Below are positions 27,979-37,250 of a stretch of 64,000 nt of DNA, piece by piece. Under the pieces are notes generated by a model, which was not told where the DNA came from, searched no databases, and worked only from the letters and a program-made list of their open reading frames with translations. Origin of the DNA: Thalassotalea psychrophila. GTDB taxonomy: Bacteria; Pseudomonadota; Gammaproteobacteria; Enterobacterales; Alteromonadaceae. A program made the position numbers and the translations under genes. The stretch covers positions 4,650,001-4,714,000 of the forward strand of contig NZ_CP134145.1 of assembly GCF_031583595.1 (NCBI RefSeq), in the 5' to 3' direction. How positions within the stretch are numbered: the stretch's first letter is position 1; every line of letters begins with the position of its first letter.

Positions 27979-28872
27979 TTACAATAGGTTGGCCGGAGAA
28001 TATTGATCGGTTAAAACTTTATATTCTTCATCAGGTAGTTGCTCAATTTCTAAAAAGGCCAACATATTGGTTAGTTTAATATTATAGTCTGCTAATCTTG
28101 GCTCTAATTTAATCAAACGCTCTGACAACTCTACATTAGTCGGTTTTATTTTAGGGAGCATGATCACTCTGTTACCCTTGTTATAACCTTTTTGCAAAGA
28201 GTAAAAATCACCAAATACTGCATGATAAGTAGCCGTTTCATGATGATAAAGTTTACTACTAGAAAATGTGTTCGCAACCAATACTCCATTATCGGTAAGC
28301 AAACTTTGAGTTTCTTCTAAAAACTCTTTGGTTAACAAATGCTCTGGAATATATTCGCCATTAAAGGCATCGAGAATAATCAAATCGTATTGTTGATTTT
28401 TACGTTTTGCCCGTTTAATAAAAATACGGCCATCTTGGGTATGACTTCTCACCTTATCAGATGTTTTAAAATCAAAATATTGCTTCGCTACTCTGATGAC
28501 CGCAGGGTCAATTTCAACATTATCAATTTCAACGTCGGGAAATAATTCTAATAAGCTATTTGACAATGTGCCGCCGCCTAATCCGATAATAAGTACTTTC
28601 TTAGGCGATGGATTAAATAACAAAGAAGACATGACATACTTGGTGTAATCAAACACCAATGCTTTTGGTTTGGTTTTATCGATGCAAGATTGACTCGTTT
28701 TCAGACGCTTAACAGAAAATTTTAAACAACGAATATCGCCTTTATCTTCAACAATAATGTTGCGATATAAAGAGCGCTCTTCTTTTATTATTTCCGCCTG
28801 TACAGAAAACGGAATGAATAAAATAAAGGCGAGTAAGCCTAAAAATTTATGATTGCAGTTGAACATGTGCAT
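27979..28872 (-). CDS. Spermidine-synthase-like SAM-fold protein with signal segment
   Basis: 297 residues. A hydrophobic N-terminus (FLGLLAFILFIPFSVQAE) looks like a signal peptide. The catalytic-like domain of the polyamine aminopropyltransferase fold follows: KVLIIGLGGGTLSNSLLELFPDVEIDNVEIDPAVIRVAKQYF, DGRIFIKRAKRKNQQYDLIILDAFNGEYIPEHLLTKEFLEE and GVLVANTF. The glycine-rich and acidic residues that bind the nucleoside cofactor are retained. It overlaps the preceding membrane gene by 26 bp. In many proteobacteria the two halves are one fused protein. The substrate is unknown, and a Sec-exported enzyme of this fold would be odd because the cofactor is cytoplasmic. Confidence 0.8.
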   Translation of the reverse strand: MHMFNCNHKFLGLLAFILFIPFSVQAEIIKEERSLYRNIIVEDKGDIRCLKFSVKRLKTSQSCIDKTKPKALVFDYTKYVMSSLLFNPSPKKVLIIGLGGGTLSNSLLELFPDVEIDNVEIDPAVIRVAKQYFDFKTSDKVRSHTQDGRIFIKRAKRKNQQYDLIILDAFNGEYIPEHLLTKEFLEETQSLLTDNGVLVANTFSSSKLYHHETATYHAVFGDFYSLQKGYNKGNRVIMLPKIKPTNVELSERLIKLEPRLADYNIKLTNMLAFLEIEQLPDEEYKVLTDQYSPANLL

Positions 28873-29479
28873 TTTTAAATTCCATTTTGTAAAAACATAT
28901 CGCTAATATTCCAAGCGTTATAAGCAGTAAACAAAAACTAAAGATTATTGTATTTACTTCAAACCAAAGTACCAAATAAAATGATGTCGCTAACGTACCA
29001 ATTGCCGAGCCCAAGGTAGACACAAAATAAAGCATGCCTGCAACATGGCCACTTTCAATATGACTGGTCACTAATAAACGTACAGAGTAAGGTGATATCA
29101 TCCCAAGAATAATTGTGGGTATGAAAAACAGCAACATAGAGGCTACTAGTGAGCCATATCGGCTGTCTTCAATGTTATCAAAAACAAACTCCAGCATAGG
29201 AGTAGCAAAATACGCTATCGGCAATAATGCAATGCCGGCAAACATAAATATACTGCCATAACGCTTTAAGGAAGGTTTAGTTAATGATAATCGCCCGCCA
29301 AGTAAGTAGCCAAAAGATAACGACAACATAAACACAGTAATAATACTGCCCCATACATGTACGCTTGAACCAAAATAGGGAGCTAATATGCGACCACCAA
29401 GTAACTCAATGCCCATGATTGAAAAGCCGCTACTAAAGGCGAGTAAATAAATAAAATAGTTATGGAAGGTTCTGTTCAT
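28847..29479 (-). CDS. Membrane half of a fused-type spermidine synthase
   Basis: 210 residues with six or so membrane helices. It begins YLLAFSSGFSIMGIELLGGRILAPYFGSSVHVWGSIITVFMLSLSFGYLLGGRLS and contains GMISPYSVRLLV and GMLYFVSTLGSAIGTLATSFYLV. These are the marks of the membrane domain fused to spermidine synthase in many bacteria. Here the catalytic part is a separate, overlapping downstream frame. Expected in the inner membrane; function unproven. An 18-bp palindrome lies upstream at 29565-29582. Confidence 0.82.
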   Translation of the reverse strand: MNRTFHNYFIYLLAFSSGFSIMGIELLGGRILAPYFGSSVHVWGSIITVFMLSLSFGYLLGGRLSLTKPSLKRYGSIFMFAGIALLPIAYFATPMLEFVFDNIEDSRYGSLVASMLLFFIPTIILGMISPYSVRLLVTSHIESGHVAGMLYFVSTLGSAIGTLATSFYLVLWFEVNTIIFSFCLLLITLGILAICFYKMEFKNAHVQLQS

Positions 29480-29564
29480 GTTACTGCAAATTAGACAAGT
29501 TATCTGTCTAATTTAACAGTACGAAATAGGGCAAGCAACAATAAATTAACTTATTATAAAGATT

Positions 29565-29582
29565 TTATTCGTGAACGAATAA
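29565..29582. promoter_or_regulatory. 18-bp palindrome upstream of the membrane spermidine-synthase gene
   Basis: TTATTCGTGAACGAATAA reads as TTATTCG-TGAA-CGAATAA, a 7-bp dyad, about 85 bp before the start at 29479. It touches the repeat at 29581. It could be an operator or just the arm of a palindromic repeat; nothing decides between them. Confidence 0.3.
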
Positions 29583-29613
29583 TACCAATTCCATTAATTA
29601 TGGACTTGGTATT
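29581..29613. repeat. nested inverted repeat after the LacI gene
   Basis: AATACCAA (29581-29588) pairs with TTGGTATT (29606-29613), and CCAT pairs with ATGG inside. It lies 18 bp beyond the lacI-type gene's stop codon. It probably ends that transcript or belongs to an intergenic repeat family. Confidence 0.5.
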
Positions 29614-29630
29614 ATTGTTCTTATAGGAGA

Positions 29631-30647
29631 TTAAGTATCGGTTGAACCACGTTCAATTAACTGGCTTGGAATTAAGGTAGTGTTTGGCTGTTCACCACCC
29701 ACGAGTTTTAGCAAGTTATCAACCAAGAGCTGTCCAGCAAGTATGGTGTCTTGTTTGGCAGTAGTCAAAGGTGGGTTTATAAAGTTGGCCATAGGAATAT
29801 CATCAAAACCTACCACAGAAACATCATCAGGAATTTTTAAACCATGCTCTTTAAGTGCACGAATTGCGCCAATAGCAATAAGATCACAAGCGCCAAATAA
29901 AGAATCAAACTTTACTCCTTGGGCTAATAAATCTTTGGTTGCCAAATAGCCGGCTTCTTCGGTGTACAGAGCATCAACTTGTAAATTTTCATCCACAGAA
30001 ACACCTGCTTTTTTGAGAGCTTTAACATGTCCTTTATAACGATCATTAAACTCTGGAGCCCGACGTGATGCGGTACCTATGAAAGCACATCTACTGCGAC
30101 CTTTATGTAATAAATGCTGAGTTAATTGCATACCGCCATGAATGTTATCACAGCCTAAGGTCGCTACTTGCATATCTTTTACTTCTGCGCCCCAACGAAC
30201 AAAATGTGTTTTTTGTTCAAGCAGTTGTACTAGTTTCTTCTTATATTCTACGTAATCACCATAGCCTAATAAAATAATACCGTCAGCTTTGTTAGTATCT
30301 TCAAACTCGGCATGCCAGTCATTGTCCATTTGCTGAAAAGAGACGAGCAAATCATAACCTTTATTGGCACAAGCACGGGTGATGCTGCCAAGCATGGAAA
30401 GGAAAAACGGGTTAATTTGTGAATCATCAGAGGTAGAATCTTCAAACAATAACAGTGCAATGGTGTTACTTTGTTGAGAACGTAAATTACGGGCGTTTTT
30501 ATCGACTTTATAATTTAGCTCTTTAGCGATGGCCTGAACTTTAAGGCGAGTTTCTTCATTAACCAGTGGACTGTTTCTCAACGCGCGAGAAACAGTAGAC
30601 TGAGAAACACCGGCACGATAGGCAATATCAAAGGAGGTTGCTTTCAC
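29631..30647 (-). CDS. LacI-family regulator, probable starch/maltodextrin repressor
   Basis: 338 residues. The N-terminal HTH is TSFDIAYRAGVSQSTVSRALRNSPLVNEETRLKVQAIAKELNY, with the hinge helix at NARNLRSQQS. The periplasmic-binding-like sugar domain includes GIILLGYGDYVEYKK, GCDNIHGGMQLTQHLLHKGRSRCAFIG and VVGFDDIPMANFINPPLTTAKQD. It sits directly downstream of the GH97/pullulanase/MFS operon, so maltodextrin or a glucose oligomer is the likely effector (inference). Candidate target sites TGMATACGTATKCA lie before the pullulanase operon, in the receptor region and before the esterase. The gene has its own 177-bp upstream gap containing a 68-bp inverted-repeat element. Confidence 0.9.
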   Translation of the reverse strand: MKATSFDIAYRAGVSQSTVSRALRNSPLVNEETRLKVQAIAKELNYKVDKNARNLRSQQSNTIALLLFEDSTSDDSQINPFFLSMLGSITRACANKGYDLLVSFQQMDNDWHAEFEDTNKADGIILLGYGDYVEYKKKLVQLLEQKTHFVRWGAEVKDMQVATLGCDNIHGGMQLTQHLLHKGRSRCAFIGTASRRAPEFNDRYKGHVKALKKAGVSVDENLQVDALYTEEAGYLATKDLLAQGVKFDSLFGACDLIAIGAIRALKEHGLKIPDDVSVVGFDDIPMANFINPPLTTAKQDTILAGQLLVDNLLKLVGGEQPNTTLIPSQLIERGSTDT

Positions 30648-30706
30648 TACTTAGTTCTATATTTGTTTATACTAAAAAAATAGTAACGTAAGCGATATAG
30701 AATGTA

Positions 30707-30774
30707 TATACCCGTTATCATTCAATATGCAGGTTCAAAATACGTTTTGAGTGCTTTGAATGGTAACGGGTATA
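30707..30774. repeat. 68-bp terminal-inverted-repeat hairpin element
   Basis: TATACCCGTTATCATTCAA (30707-30725) pairs with TTTGAATGGTAACGGGTATA (30755-30774) with a single T/C difference. An inner stem TCAAAA-TACG-TTTTGA is nested between. It forms a complete cruciform-capable unit between the MFS gene and the LacI gene on the same strand. The shape is that of a REP or very short MITE. It could reduce read-through into the regulator gene. Confidence 0.6.
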
Positions 30775-30824
30775 ACGATGTTATGCAGAAACAATTGCTC
30801 CTGCATGACCTATTATTGTCGAAA

Positions 30825-32318
30825 CTAATCTTTAACTCGTAATACACTTACTGCCGCTATAATCATAAAGACACCGCCAAGCACTAGCGCATAAACGCTC
30901 TGATTGGCAAACAGCTCACGAACCAACAGGCCTAACACGCTGGCTGCCAATATTTGTGGAATAACTATGAAGAAGTTAAAAATTCCCATATATACACCCA
31001 TTTTATTAGCCGGTAGTGAACTTGACAATAATGAATACGGTACAGATAAAATCGATGCCCATGCAATACCAACACCAATCATAGACACTAACAGTAAATC
31101 AGGATTCTCAATAAACGCCATAGAAATTAGCCCGGCTGCGCCGCAAAATAAACAAATGAAGTGCGCCCATTGACGTGAATACTTGGCTGCCAAAACAGGA
31201 ATAATAAACGCGGCTAATGCTGCAAAACCATTATACGCGGCAAATAATACACCAACCCAGTCGGCACCGGTATTATAGGCCGTTGAGGTTGGGTCGTTAG
31301 AGCCAAAGTGAACACTAGTCACCGCAGACGTGGTATAAATCCACATGGCGAATAAACCAAACCACGAGAAAAATTGGGTTATCGCCAGCCTCTTCATGGT
31401 TTCAGGCATGTGATATAAATCATCAATCACCTCATAAAAGCCATTACTGGTTTTTCCGGATGATTGCATTTTAGCCACTATAAATTGCACCAAAGCAAAC
31501 ACAATAAAACCTATCGATAAAATGAACAACTGCTTGTCCAGAGTAAAGTGGACGATGGCAAAGGTCGAAATTACGCCGATAGTTAAATAGATCAATCCCT
31601 TTTGTTGGTAATTTAGATCAGTTCTATCATCAACGGCTGCACTACTTTCACCCACAGTTAATTCTGCAGCTTCAAATTCGGCTAGTTGCTTTGGGCTATA
31701 TTCTTTTGATGAATATACTGTCCATAACACCGATGCGAGTAGCACCAGGCCACCAAAATAAAATGAATACTTAACTGATTCAGCAATTTCACCTGCAGGA
31801 GCAACATTATTTACACCAAACCAGTTAGCCAACATATACGGCATTGCTGAAGCCACAATTGCGCCAATACCTATAAAGAAGCTTTGCATGGCAAAACCAG
31901 TAGTACGTTGCTCATGTGGTAAATTATCACCAACGAAAGCGCGAAACGGTTCCATGGTAATATTTATTGATGCATCTAAAATCCACAATGTACCGGCGGC
32001 AATCCAAAGTGCTGAAGAGTTCGGCATAACAAACAAAGCAAGTGTTGTTAAAATGGCTCCAGCAAAAAAGAATGGACGACGGCGGCCAAATTTGTTCCAG
32101 GTATTATCACTTAAATAGCCGACTATCGGCTGTACAATTAATCCTGTAATAGGTCCAGCGATCCAAAGAATAGGGATATCGTCAATTTCAGCACCAAGGG
32201 TTTGAAAAATTCGACTAACATTGGCATTTTGTAGGGCGAAACCAAACTGGATGCCTAAAAAGCCAAAACACATGTTCCATATTTGCCAGAACGATAATTG
32301 TGGTTTTTGATTGCTCAT
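30825..32318 (-). CDS. MFS transporter, SLC45/MalT-type sugar permease
   Basis: 497 residues with about 12 membrane segments. It starts SFWQIWNMCFGFLGIQFGFALQNANVSRIFQTLGAE and carries the signatures GPITGLIVQPIVGYLSDNTWNKFGRRRPFFFAGA and GYLSDNTW. These mark the glycoside-cation symporter (SLC45-like) branch of MFS, which imports maltose, maltodextrin or sucrose. It starts 14 bp after GH97 and ends the operon before the regulator. It probably takes up the glucose or maltose made by the periplasmic glycosidases. A related transporter lies at 52.6 kb. Confidence 0.88.
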   Translation of the reverse strand: MSNQKPQLSFWQIWNMCFGFLGIQFGFALQNANVSRIFQTLGAEIDDIPILWIAGPITGLIVQPIVGYLSDNTWNKFGRRRPFFFAGAILTTLALFVMPNSSALWIAAGTLWILDASINITMEPFRAFVGDNLPHEQRTTGFAMQSFFIGIGAIVASAMPYMLANWFGVNNVAPAGEIAESVKYSFYFGGLVLLASVLWTVYSSKEYSPKQLAEFEAAELTVGESSAAVDDRTDLNYQQKGLIYLTIGVISTFAIVHFTLDKQLFILSIGFIVFALVQFIVAKMQSSGKTSNGFYEVIDDLYHMPETMKRLAITQFFSWFGLFAMWIYTTSAVTSVHFGSNDPTSTAYNTGADWVGVLFAAYNGFAALAAFIIPVLAAKYSRQWAHFICLFCGAAGLISMAFIENPDLLLVSMIGVGIAWASILSVPYSLLSSSLPANKMGVYMGIFNFFIVIPQILAASVLGLLVRELFANQSVYALVLGGVFMIIAAVSVLRVKD

Positions 32319-32332
32319 AATTCTACTTTTTA

Positions 32333-34375
32333 TTATTTTATTGCTTTAAAGCGAATGGCAACACCGCCACTGGTTGCTAACGGTAACGTTAGTGTATCTA
32401 CTTGAGTTACATTTTTTTGTTCAATGATCATTTCGTACGGGTTTTCAATCCAATTAGCATTTTCACCATCACGATAAATTTCGGCAACATAGCGTTTATT
32501 TGCAGACAAAAAGTCTAATTTAATCTCGATCGTGCGGCTATCTTCATCGGTTAGCGCACCTACATACCAATCTTCACTATGCTTGTCTTGACGAGCGAAT
32601 GCAACATAATCACCTACTTCACCAGCAACCGCAATTGACTTAGCCCAATCAGTTGGTACATCTAAAATGAATTGAAATGCAGGCAAGTTAGCTTCATAGT
32701 TGCGCGGTAAATCTGCCGCCATTTGAATAGGGCTATACAACACAACATATAAGGCTAATTGCTTAGCCAGGGTAGTTTGTGGTCTGTTCGTGTCCGCACC
32801 TAAACCATTAAAGCCCATGTTGAATATACCAGGAGTGAAATCCATTGGCCCGGCCAACATTCTTGTATAAGGCAGCATTGCTGCATGCTCTGGAGGGTTA
32901 GGAGGTGTTCCCCAAGCGTTAAATTCTTGGCCACGAGCTCCTTCACGGGCAATCCAGTTTGGGTAAGTACGACGCAAACCTGTGTCTTTTATAGGTTCAT
33001 GGGTGTTAATGCTGATATTTCGTTTTGCCGCTTCGGTAATATTGTACAAGTATTCATTTACCATGAATTGGCCATCATGCCATTCATGACGGGCGATGCC
33101 ATTTTCATCGATACGTTTGATGTTACCACCATCAGCAACATAACCGGTTTTCACTTGCGTTACGCCGTGCTTTTCATATAAATCAAAAGCCGCGCCCATT
33201 TGCTTACGATAGTTGGTTACATTACCTGATGTTTCATGGTGGCCAATTAATTCTACGCCAACATTTTTGCCATGTGTGCTTATCGCATTAATGTCAAAAT
33301 CATCATAAGTTTCGGTGAAATTAAAGACATCACCATTAAAGAACCAGTCGCCATCCCAGCCAACATTCCATCCTTCAACGAGCACTCCTTTAAAACCATA
33401 TTTAGCGGCAAAGTCCATATAACGTTTTACTTCAGAGGTTGTTGCGCCATGAGTTTCACCGCTCCCCCAAGTTGTTTCTTTTACATGCATGCCCCACCAA
33501 ATGCCCACATATTTGCCCGGCTCTACCCAGCTAACATCACCAAGTTTGTTCGGTTCGTTTAAATTTAGAATCAAGTTTGAATTCAATAGACCAACCGCAT
33601 CTTTACTCACTTGAATAGTGCGCCACGGGGTTGTAAAACCGGCTGTAGTTTTAACTAAAATACCGTCCGACCAAGGTGCTAAATCAGCTTTTAATACCCC
33701 TGGGCGGCGTTGATTTACCGACATACCCGCATAATCAATAAGCGCGGCTTCATGAATGCTCATATGTACACCTGAGCCTAAGGTGAAGGTGAATGGCGTA
33801 TGGGCAATGTTAACCTCTTCAAACTCTGTAGTGTTATACACATACTCATAACGATTGAATTCGCGCGATGGGATCCAATACGCTGTTGAATTCTTAAAAT
33901 CTTTAATGGCAAATTCGGTTAATTCATTGGTGATATTTACCTTATCTAAACCATTTTGTTTTGGCACTTCATAGCGAAAACCTAAGCCATCATTGAATAC
34001 CCTAACCTTTACCGTAAACGTGTTAACGGTTGCTCGCTCGGCAAGTAAGGCTACGGCCAATTCATTATGATGATCGGTAATGTTTTGTTGCTCTCCCCAA
34101 GGCTGCTGCCATGTAGAGTTTACCGAGGTAGTTTTAACGGTATCAATGGCAAAACCACCGTCTAAATATGGGCCATCTTTAAACACCAACCCAAGTTTTG
34201 ACGGCTCAACAACCTCTTCGCCATTAAATGTCACTTTATACTTAATAACGTCATTTGTATCAGAAAGCGTAAACACCAGATTACCATCGGGCGATTTAAC
34301 ACTCACTTCTTTAGCTAGCAATGATGGGCTGGAAAATATTGCGATTATGGTAACGATCTTAAATAACGTTTTCAT
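32333..34375 (-). CDS. GH97 alpha-glucosidase (SusB-like)
   Basis: 680 residues with a signal peptide (MKTLFKIVTIIAIFSSPSLLA). The N-terminal GH97 beta-sandwich follows (VKSPDGNLVFTLSDTND, VFNDGLGFRYEVP), then the TIM barrel with YGFKGVLVEGWNVGWDGDW and VTQVKTGYVADGGN. The segment NISINTHEPIKDTGLRRTYPNWIAREGARGQEFNAWG carries glutamates that serve as base and metal ligands in inverting SusB-type enzymes. A C-terminal beta domain ends the protein. It should release glucose from alpha-glucans in the periplasm. It lies 23 bp after the upstream GH13 gene and 14 bp before the MFS gene. Confidence 0.93.
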   Translation of the reverse strand: MKTLFKIVTIIAIFSSPSLLAKEVSVKSPDGNLVFTLSDTNDVIKYKVTFNGEEVVEPSKLGLVFKDGPYLDGGFAIDTVKTTSVNSTWQQPWGEQQNITDHHNELAVALLAERATVNTFTVKVRVFNDGLGFRYEVPKQNGLDKVNITNELTEFAIKDFKNSTAYWIPSREFNRYEYVYNTTEFEEVNIAHTPFTFTLGSGVHMSIHEAALIDYAGMSVNQRRPGVLKADLAPWSDGILVKTTAGFTTPWRTIQVSKDAVGLLNSNLILNLNEPNKLGDVSWVEPGKYVGIWWGMHVKETTWGSGETHGATTSEVKRYMDFAAKYGFKGVLVEGWNVGWDGDWFFNGDVFNFTETYDDFDINAISTHGKNVGVELIGHHETSGNVTNYRKQMGAAFDLYEKHGVTQVKTGYVADGGNIKRIDENGIARHEWHDGQFMVNEYLYNITEAAKRNISINTHEPIKDTGLRRTYPNWIAREGARGQEFNAWGTPPNPPEHAAMLPYTRMLAGPMDFTPGIFNMGFNGLGADTNRPQTTLAKQLALYVVLYSPIQMAADLPRNYEANLPAFQFILDVPTDWAKSIAVAGEVGDYVAFARQDKHSEDWYVGALTDEDSRTIEIKLDFLSANKRYVAEIYRDGENANWIENPYEMIIEQKNVTQVDTLTLPLATSGGVAIRFKAIK

Positions 34376-34398
34376 TGGAAATCCTATTAGTTTGATGC

Positions 34399-37188
34399 TT
34401 ATTTCACAAATACTGCAGTGCTAAATTTATTAACCGTGAAGCCATTTTCATCAGCTAAACTTTCTCGTATTAATTGGTCAGAACTTGTCGCTTGTACTTG
34501 GTGCAAGGTGAATGTTTCGGCTCCTTCAAATGCAAAGGTTTGCTGCTTGGCCGAACTGTTAAAAACAACTACAATTTGCTGATGTTCTTTATCGATATCA
34601 TCCTTATCTGTCAGACTCATAACAATTAAGCCAAGCTCTTGCTCACTGCCGGTATTAAGAAATTTAAGTTGTGAATTAATTGCTTCAGCAGTGGTTAAAC
34701 GAAATAAATTTATTGAGCTTCTAATTTTTAATAATTCAATAAAGCGCGACCGACTAAATTCAATATGCTTTGCTTTAACCAGATCACGACCGGCATTCTT
34801 ATTGATGACTTTGCTGATCACTTGCCAGTTTTGCTGATCTTTCTCGTGTGGCGGTAAACCAACATTATAGTTATTGCTTTGCATTGCAAAATCGACCTTG
34901 TTAAACCAATGCCCGTAATCGTAACTGTCACGCAAATAAGATTTAGAACGTAATAGTTCTGACCCCATATGTAAGAATGGAATACCCTGGGCGAGCAATG
35001 GATATGACAAGCTTAAGGTGTGCAAACGTACCCGATCATCAATACTTAAGCTAAAGTCATTACGGTATTGGTTATTATCCCAAAGGGTTTGGTTATCATG
35101 TTTTGACACATAATTGATGGTATCGGCAGGATCTAAGGCATAACCGGATGGTTGGTCGCCATAAGGTATATCTTTACCAGTAACCTGTTCGTTTTGCGCA
35201 TTGGTTAATGGGAAATTAGCTAAGTTACCGGCTAAACCAACCCTAAGTTGATCAGCAAGTAAAAGGTAATGTTGCTGGCTATCAGCTTGACTGCGAAGTT
35301 CATTAGGTAAGGTATATAAACCATTCCCTATGCCTTGTAGTTTTCTTATTTCATCACCAGATTCTGTCATACCACCGCCACGTACCGCGTCACGAAGTCT
35401 GTCAGTAAAAGTACCTATTTCGGTACCACCTAATTCTAATTGACTCGCTTGCACAAAACGTTGGTTATTGGCTACTTCACCAAAATTCCAACCTTCTCCA
35501 TAAAAATAGGTATCTGGATCAACCGCGATCACCGCTTCTCGTGCTTGCAACATTACCGACTTTGGTTGATGCGCCATTAAATCAAAGCGAAAACCGTCAA
35601 TTTTGTAATCTCTAGCCCAAACCACTAACGAGTCGGTCATCAATTTAGCCATCATTTTTCGTTCAGTTGCAGTATTGTCACAACAAGTTGACTGCTCAAC
35701 TAACCCAGTTACAGGATTTAGTCGCTGATAATAACCCGGCACAATTTTATCAAGTACCGATGTGCCTTTTAAACCGGCTTGGTGAGTATGGTTATACACC
35801 ACATCCATGATCACCCGAAAACCTAAGTTATGGATGTTTTGTACCATGTCACGAAACTCAACTATACGCGCATTACCTTCTGGGTTTAACGCATAACTAC
35901 CTTCCGGCACAGTGTAATGAAACGGATCATAACCCCAGTTGTAGTCATCAATTTCGCGCAATTCACTGACCATTTTTTCAGCCTCAGAGCTTGCCGGGTC
36001 ATAACTGTTTAAAATATCTAGTAAGGTTTGTTGATTATTGAGTTCTGCGTTTTGACAAAGACTGTGTTTGGCATAAATTGAACATAGTTTTTCTACTTTG
36101 TCGGTCAAAGTTATGCGTTGTTCTTTTACTTCATTAACAGTGCCAATATCAAAGGCAGGCAATAAATGAATGTTATTTAATCCAGCCTGTTTCAGTAATT
36201 TTAAATGATTAATGCCGTCGCTATTTTGCTCAGCAAAGGCTTTATACTTACCTTTAGCTTGATGGTCTGCAACACTATTATCGGTGCCACTAAAATCGCC
36301 AATATGCAGTTCATAAAAAATATTGTCTTCAACGTTTGCAACTGTTGGGTTTGCTTGCTCATCCCAGCCCAAAGGTTTGGTTAACGGATTATTTAAATCA
36401 GTTACTTGAGAATATTCACTGTTCGCAGATAAGCTTAAAGAATAAGGGTCTGTTGTTATTAGCGTTTCAACTTGCTGGCTTTCAGGATGAAATACTTCAA
36501 TCTTATATTGATAATACATGCCCATTAATGGCTGCTTAACTAATTCTTGCCATGCACCCGTTGTTAAGTTTTGGCTTAATTCAATCTCTTGTAACTCATG
36601 CTCCGATTTATCTTGATTAAACAATAAAACACTGACACTTTTAGCCGTTGGTGCCCATAGTTTAAATTGAGTACCTTGCGCAGACAATGTCGAGCCCAAA
36701 TCGGTTATTTCATCGGCGTCATCACTTGCAGAAGTATAAAGATCATCAATTACATTACCAATTTGCATATTCGTGGCACTGATTATTTCGTGATCAACGC
36801 TGACACCGACCAGCAATAGTTGCGCTTTTAATAACTGCTTTATTACATTATCATCGATATTTTTAGGTAAACTGTACGCCTTGCCCTTGCCCGCTAAATG
36901 CGGAAATGTATCCGCTAAATTAACACTCAAAGTAGCCGCAGTTAAAACAATAGGTTCAAGATCTTTATTGGCACTTAACAATAAATACAAATTATTATCG
37001 AGGTGATTAACAACATAAATGGTGTTGCGTTCCAACCAATGGCTCGACGAATTTTCGGTTATTGCAGAAGCATTTTCGAATGAAATATCACTAAACTTGG
37101 TATGAGACAGATTATTTGTTTGCTGTAATCCATCACAAGCAAATAAGCTAAGAGAAATAATTATTAAAGTCGATATTTTTTTTATCAC
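34399..37188 (-). CDS. Pullulanase-type GH13 lipoprotein (without CBM41)
   Basis: 929 residues. Lipoprotein signal MIKKISTLIIISLSLFACDG (lipobox Cys18). A CBM48-like domain (GTQFKLWAPTAKSVSVLLFN, about residues 170-240) precedes a GH13_14-type catalytic domain. Conserved regions: DVVYNHT (462-468), DGFRFDLM with nucleophile Asp536, FYGEGW with acid Glu565, and YVSKHD ending at 698. A C-terminal beta domain follows. It hydrolyses alpha-1,6 links in pullulan or branched dextrins. Unlike its 1397-residue neighbour it lacks the N-terminal starch-binding domain, suggesting a role on smaller products. Gap to the upstream gene is 62 bp (with a hairpin) and to GH97 23 bp. Confidence 0.92.
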   Translation of the reverse strand: MIKKISTLIIISLSLFACDGLQQTNNLSHTKFSDISFENASAITENSSSHWLERNTIYVVNHLDNNLYLLLSANKDLEPIVLTAATLSVNLADTFPHLAGKGKAYSLPKNIDDNVIKQLLKAQLLLVGVSVDHEIISATNMQIGNVIDDLYTSASDDADEITDLGSTLSAQGTQFKLWAPTAKSVSVLLFNQDKSEHELQEIELSQNLTTGAWQELVKQPLMGMYYQYKIEVFHPESQQVETLITTDPYSLSLSANSEYSQVTDLNNPLTKPLGWDEQANPTVANVEDNIFYELHIGDFSGTDNSVADHQAKGKYKAFAEQNSDGINHLKLLKQAGLNNIHLLPAFDIGTVNEVKEQRITLTDKVEKLCSIYAKHSLCQNAELNNQQTLLDILNSYDPASSEAEKMVSELREIDDYNWGYDPFHYTVPEGSYALNPEGNARIVEFRDMVQNIHNLGFRVIMDVVYNHTHQAGLKGTSVLDKIVPGYYQRLNPVTGLVEQSTCCDNTATERKMMAKLMTDSLVVWARDYKIDGFRFDLMAHQPKSVMLQAREAVIAVDPDTYFYGEGWNFGEVANNQRFVQASQLELGGTEIGTFTDRLRDAVRGGGMTESGDEIRKLQGIGNGLYTLPNELRSQADSQQHYLLLADQLRVGLAGNLANFPLTNAQNEQVTGKDIPYGDQPSGYALDPADTINYVSKHDNQTLWDNNQYRNDFSLSIDDRVRLHTLSLSYPLLAQGIPFLHMGSELLRSKSYLRDSYDYGHWFNKVDFAMQSNNYNVGLPPHEKDQQNWQVISKVINKNAGRDLVKAKHIEFSRSRFIELLKIRSSINLFRLTTAEAINSQLKFLNTGSEQELGLIVMSLTDKDDIDKEHQQIVVVFNSSAKQQTFAFEGAETFTLHQVQATSSDQLIRESLADENGFTVNKFSTAVFVK

Positions 37189-37214
37189 AAAGTTACACCT
37201 ATTAAATACGAGAA

Positions 37215-37241
37215 AGGGTCTATCGATTGCAGATAGACCCT
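37215..37241 (-). terminator. intercistronic hairpin between the two pullulanase genes
   Basis: AGGGTCTATC (37215-37224) and GATAGACCCT (37232-37241) form a perfect 10-bp stem with a 7-nt loop, 9 nt after the large pullulanase's stop codon. On the coding strand it is followed by TTTCTCG rather than a clean U-run. Partial termination or mRNA-end protection is more likely than a full stop. Confidence 0.55.
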
Positions 37242-37250
37242 GGTAATAAA

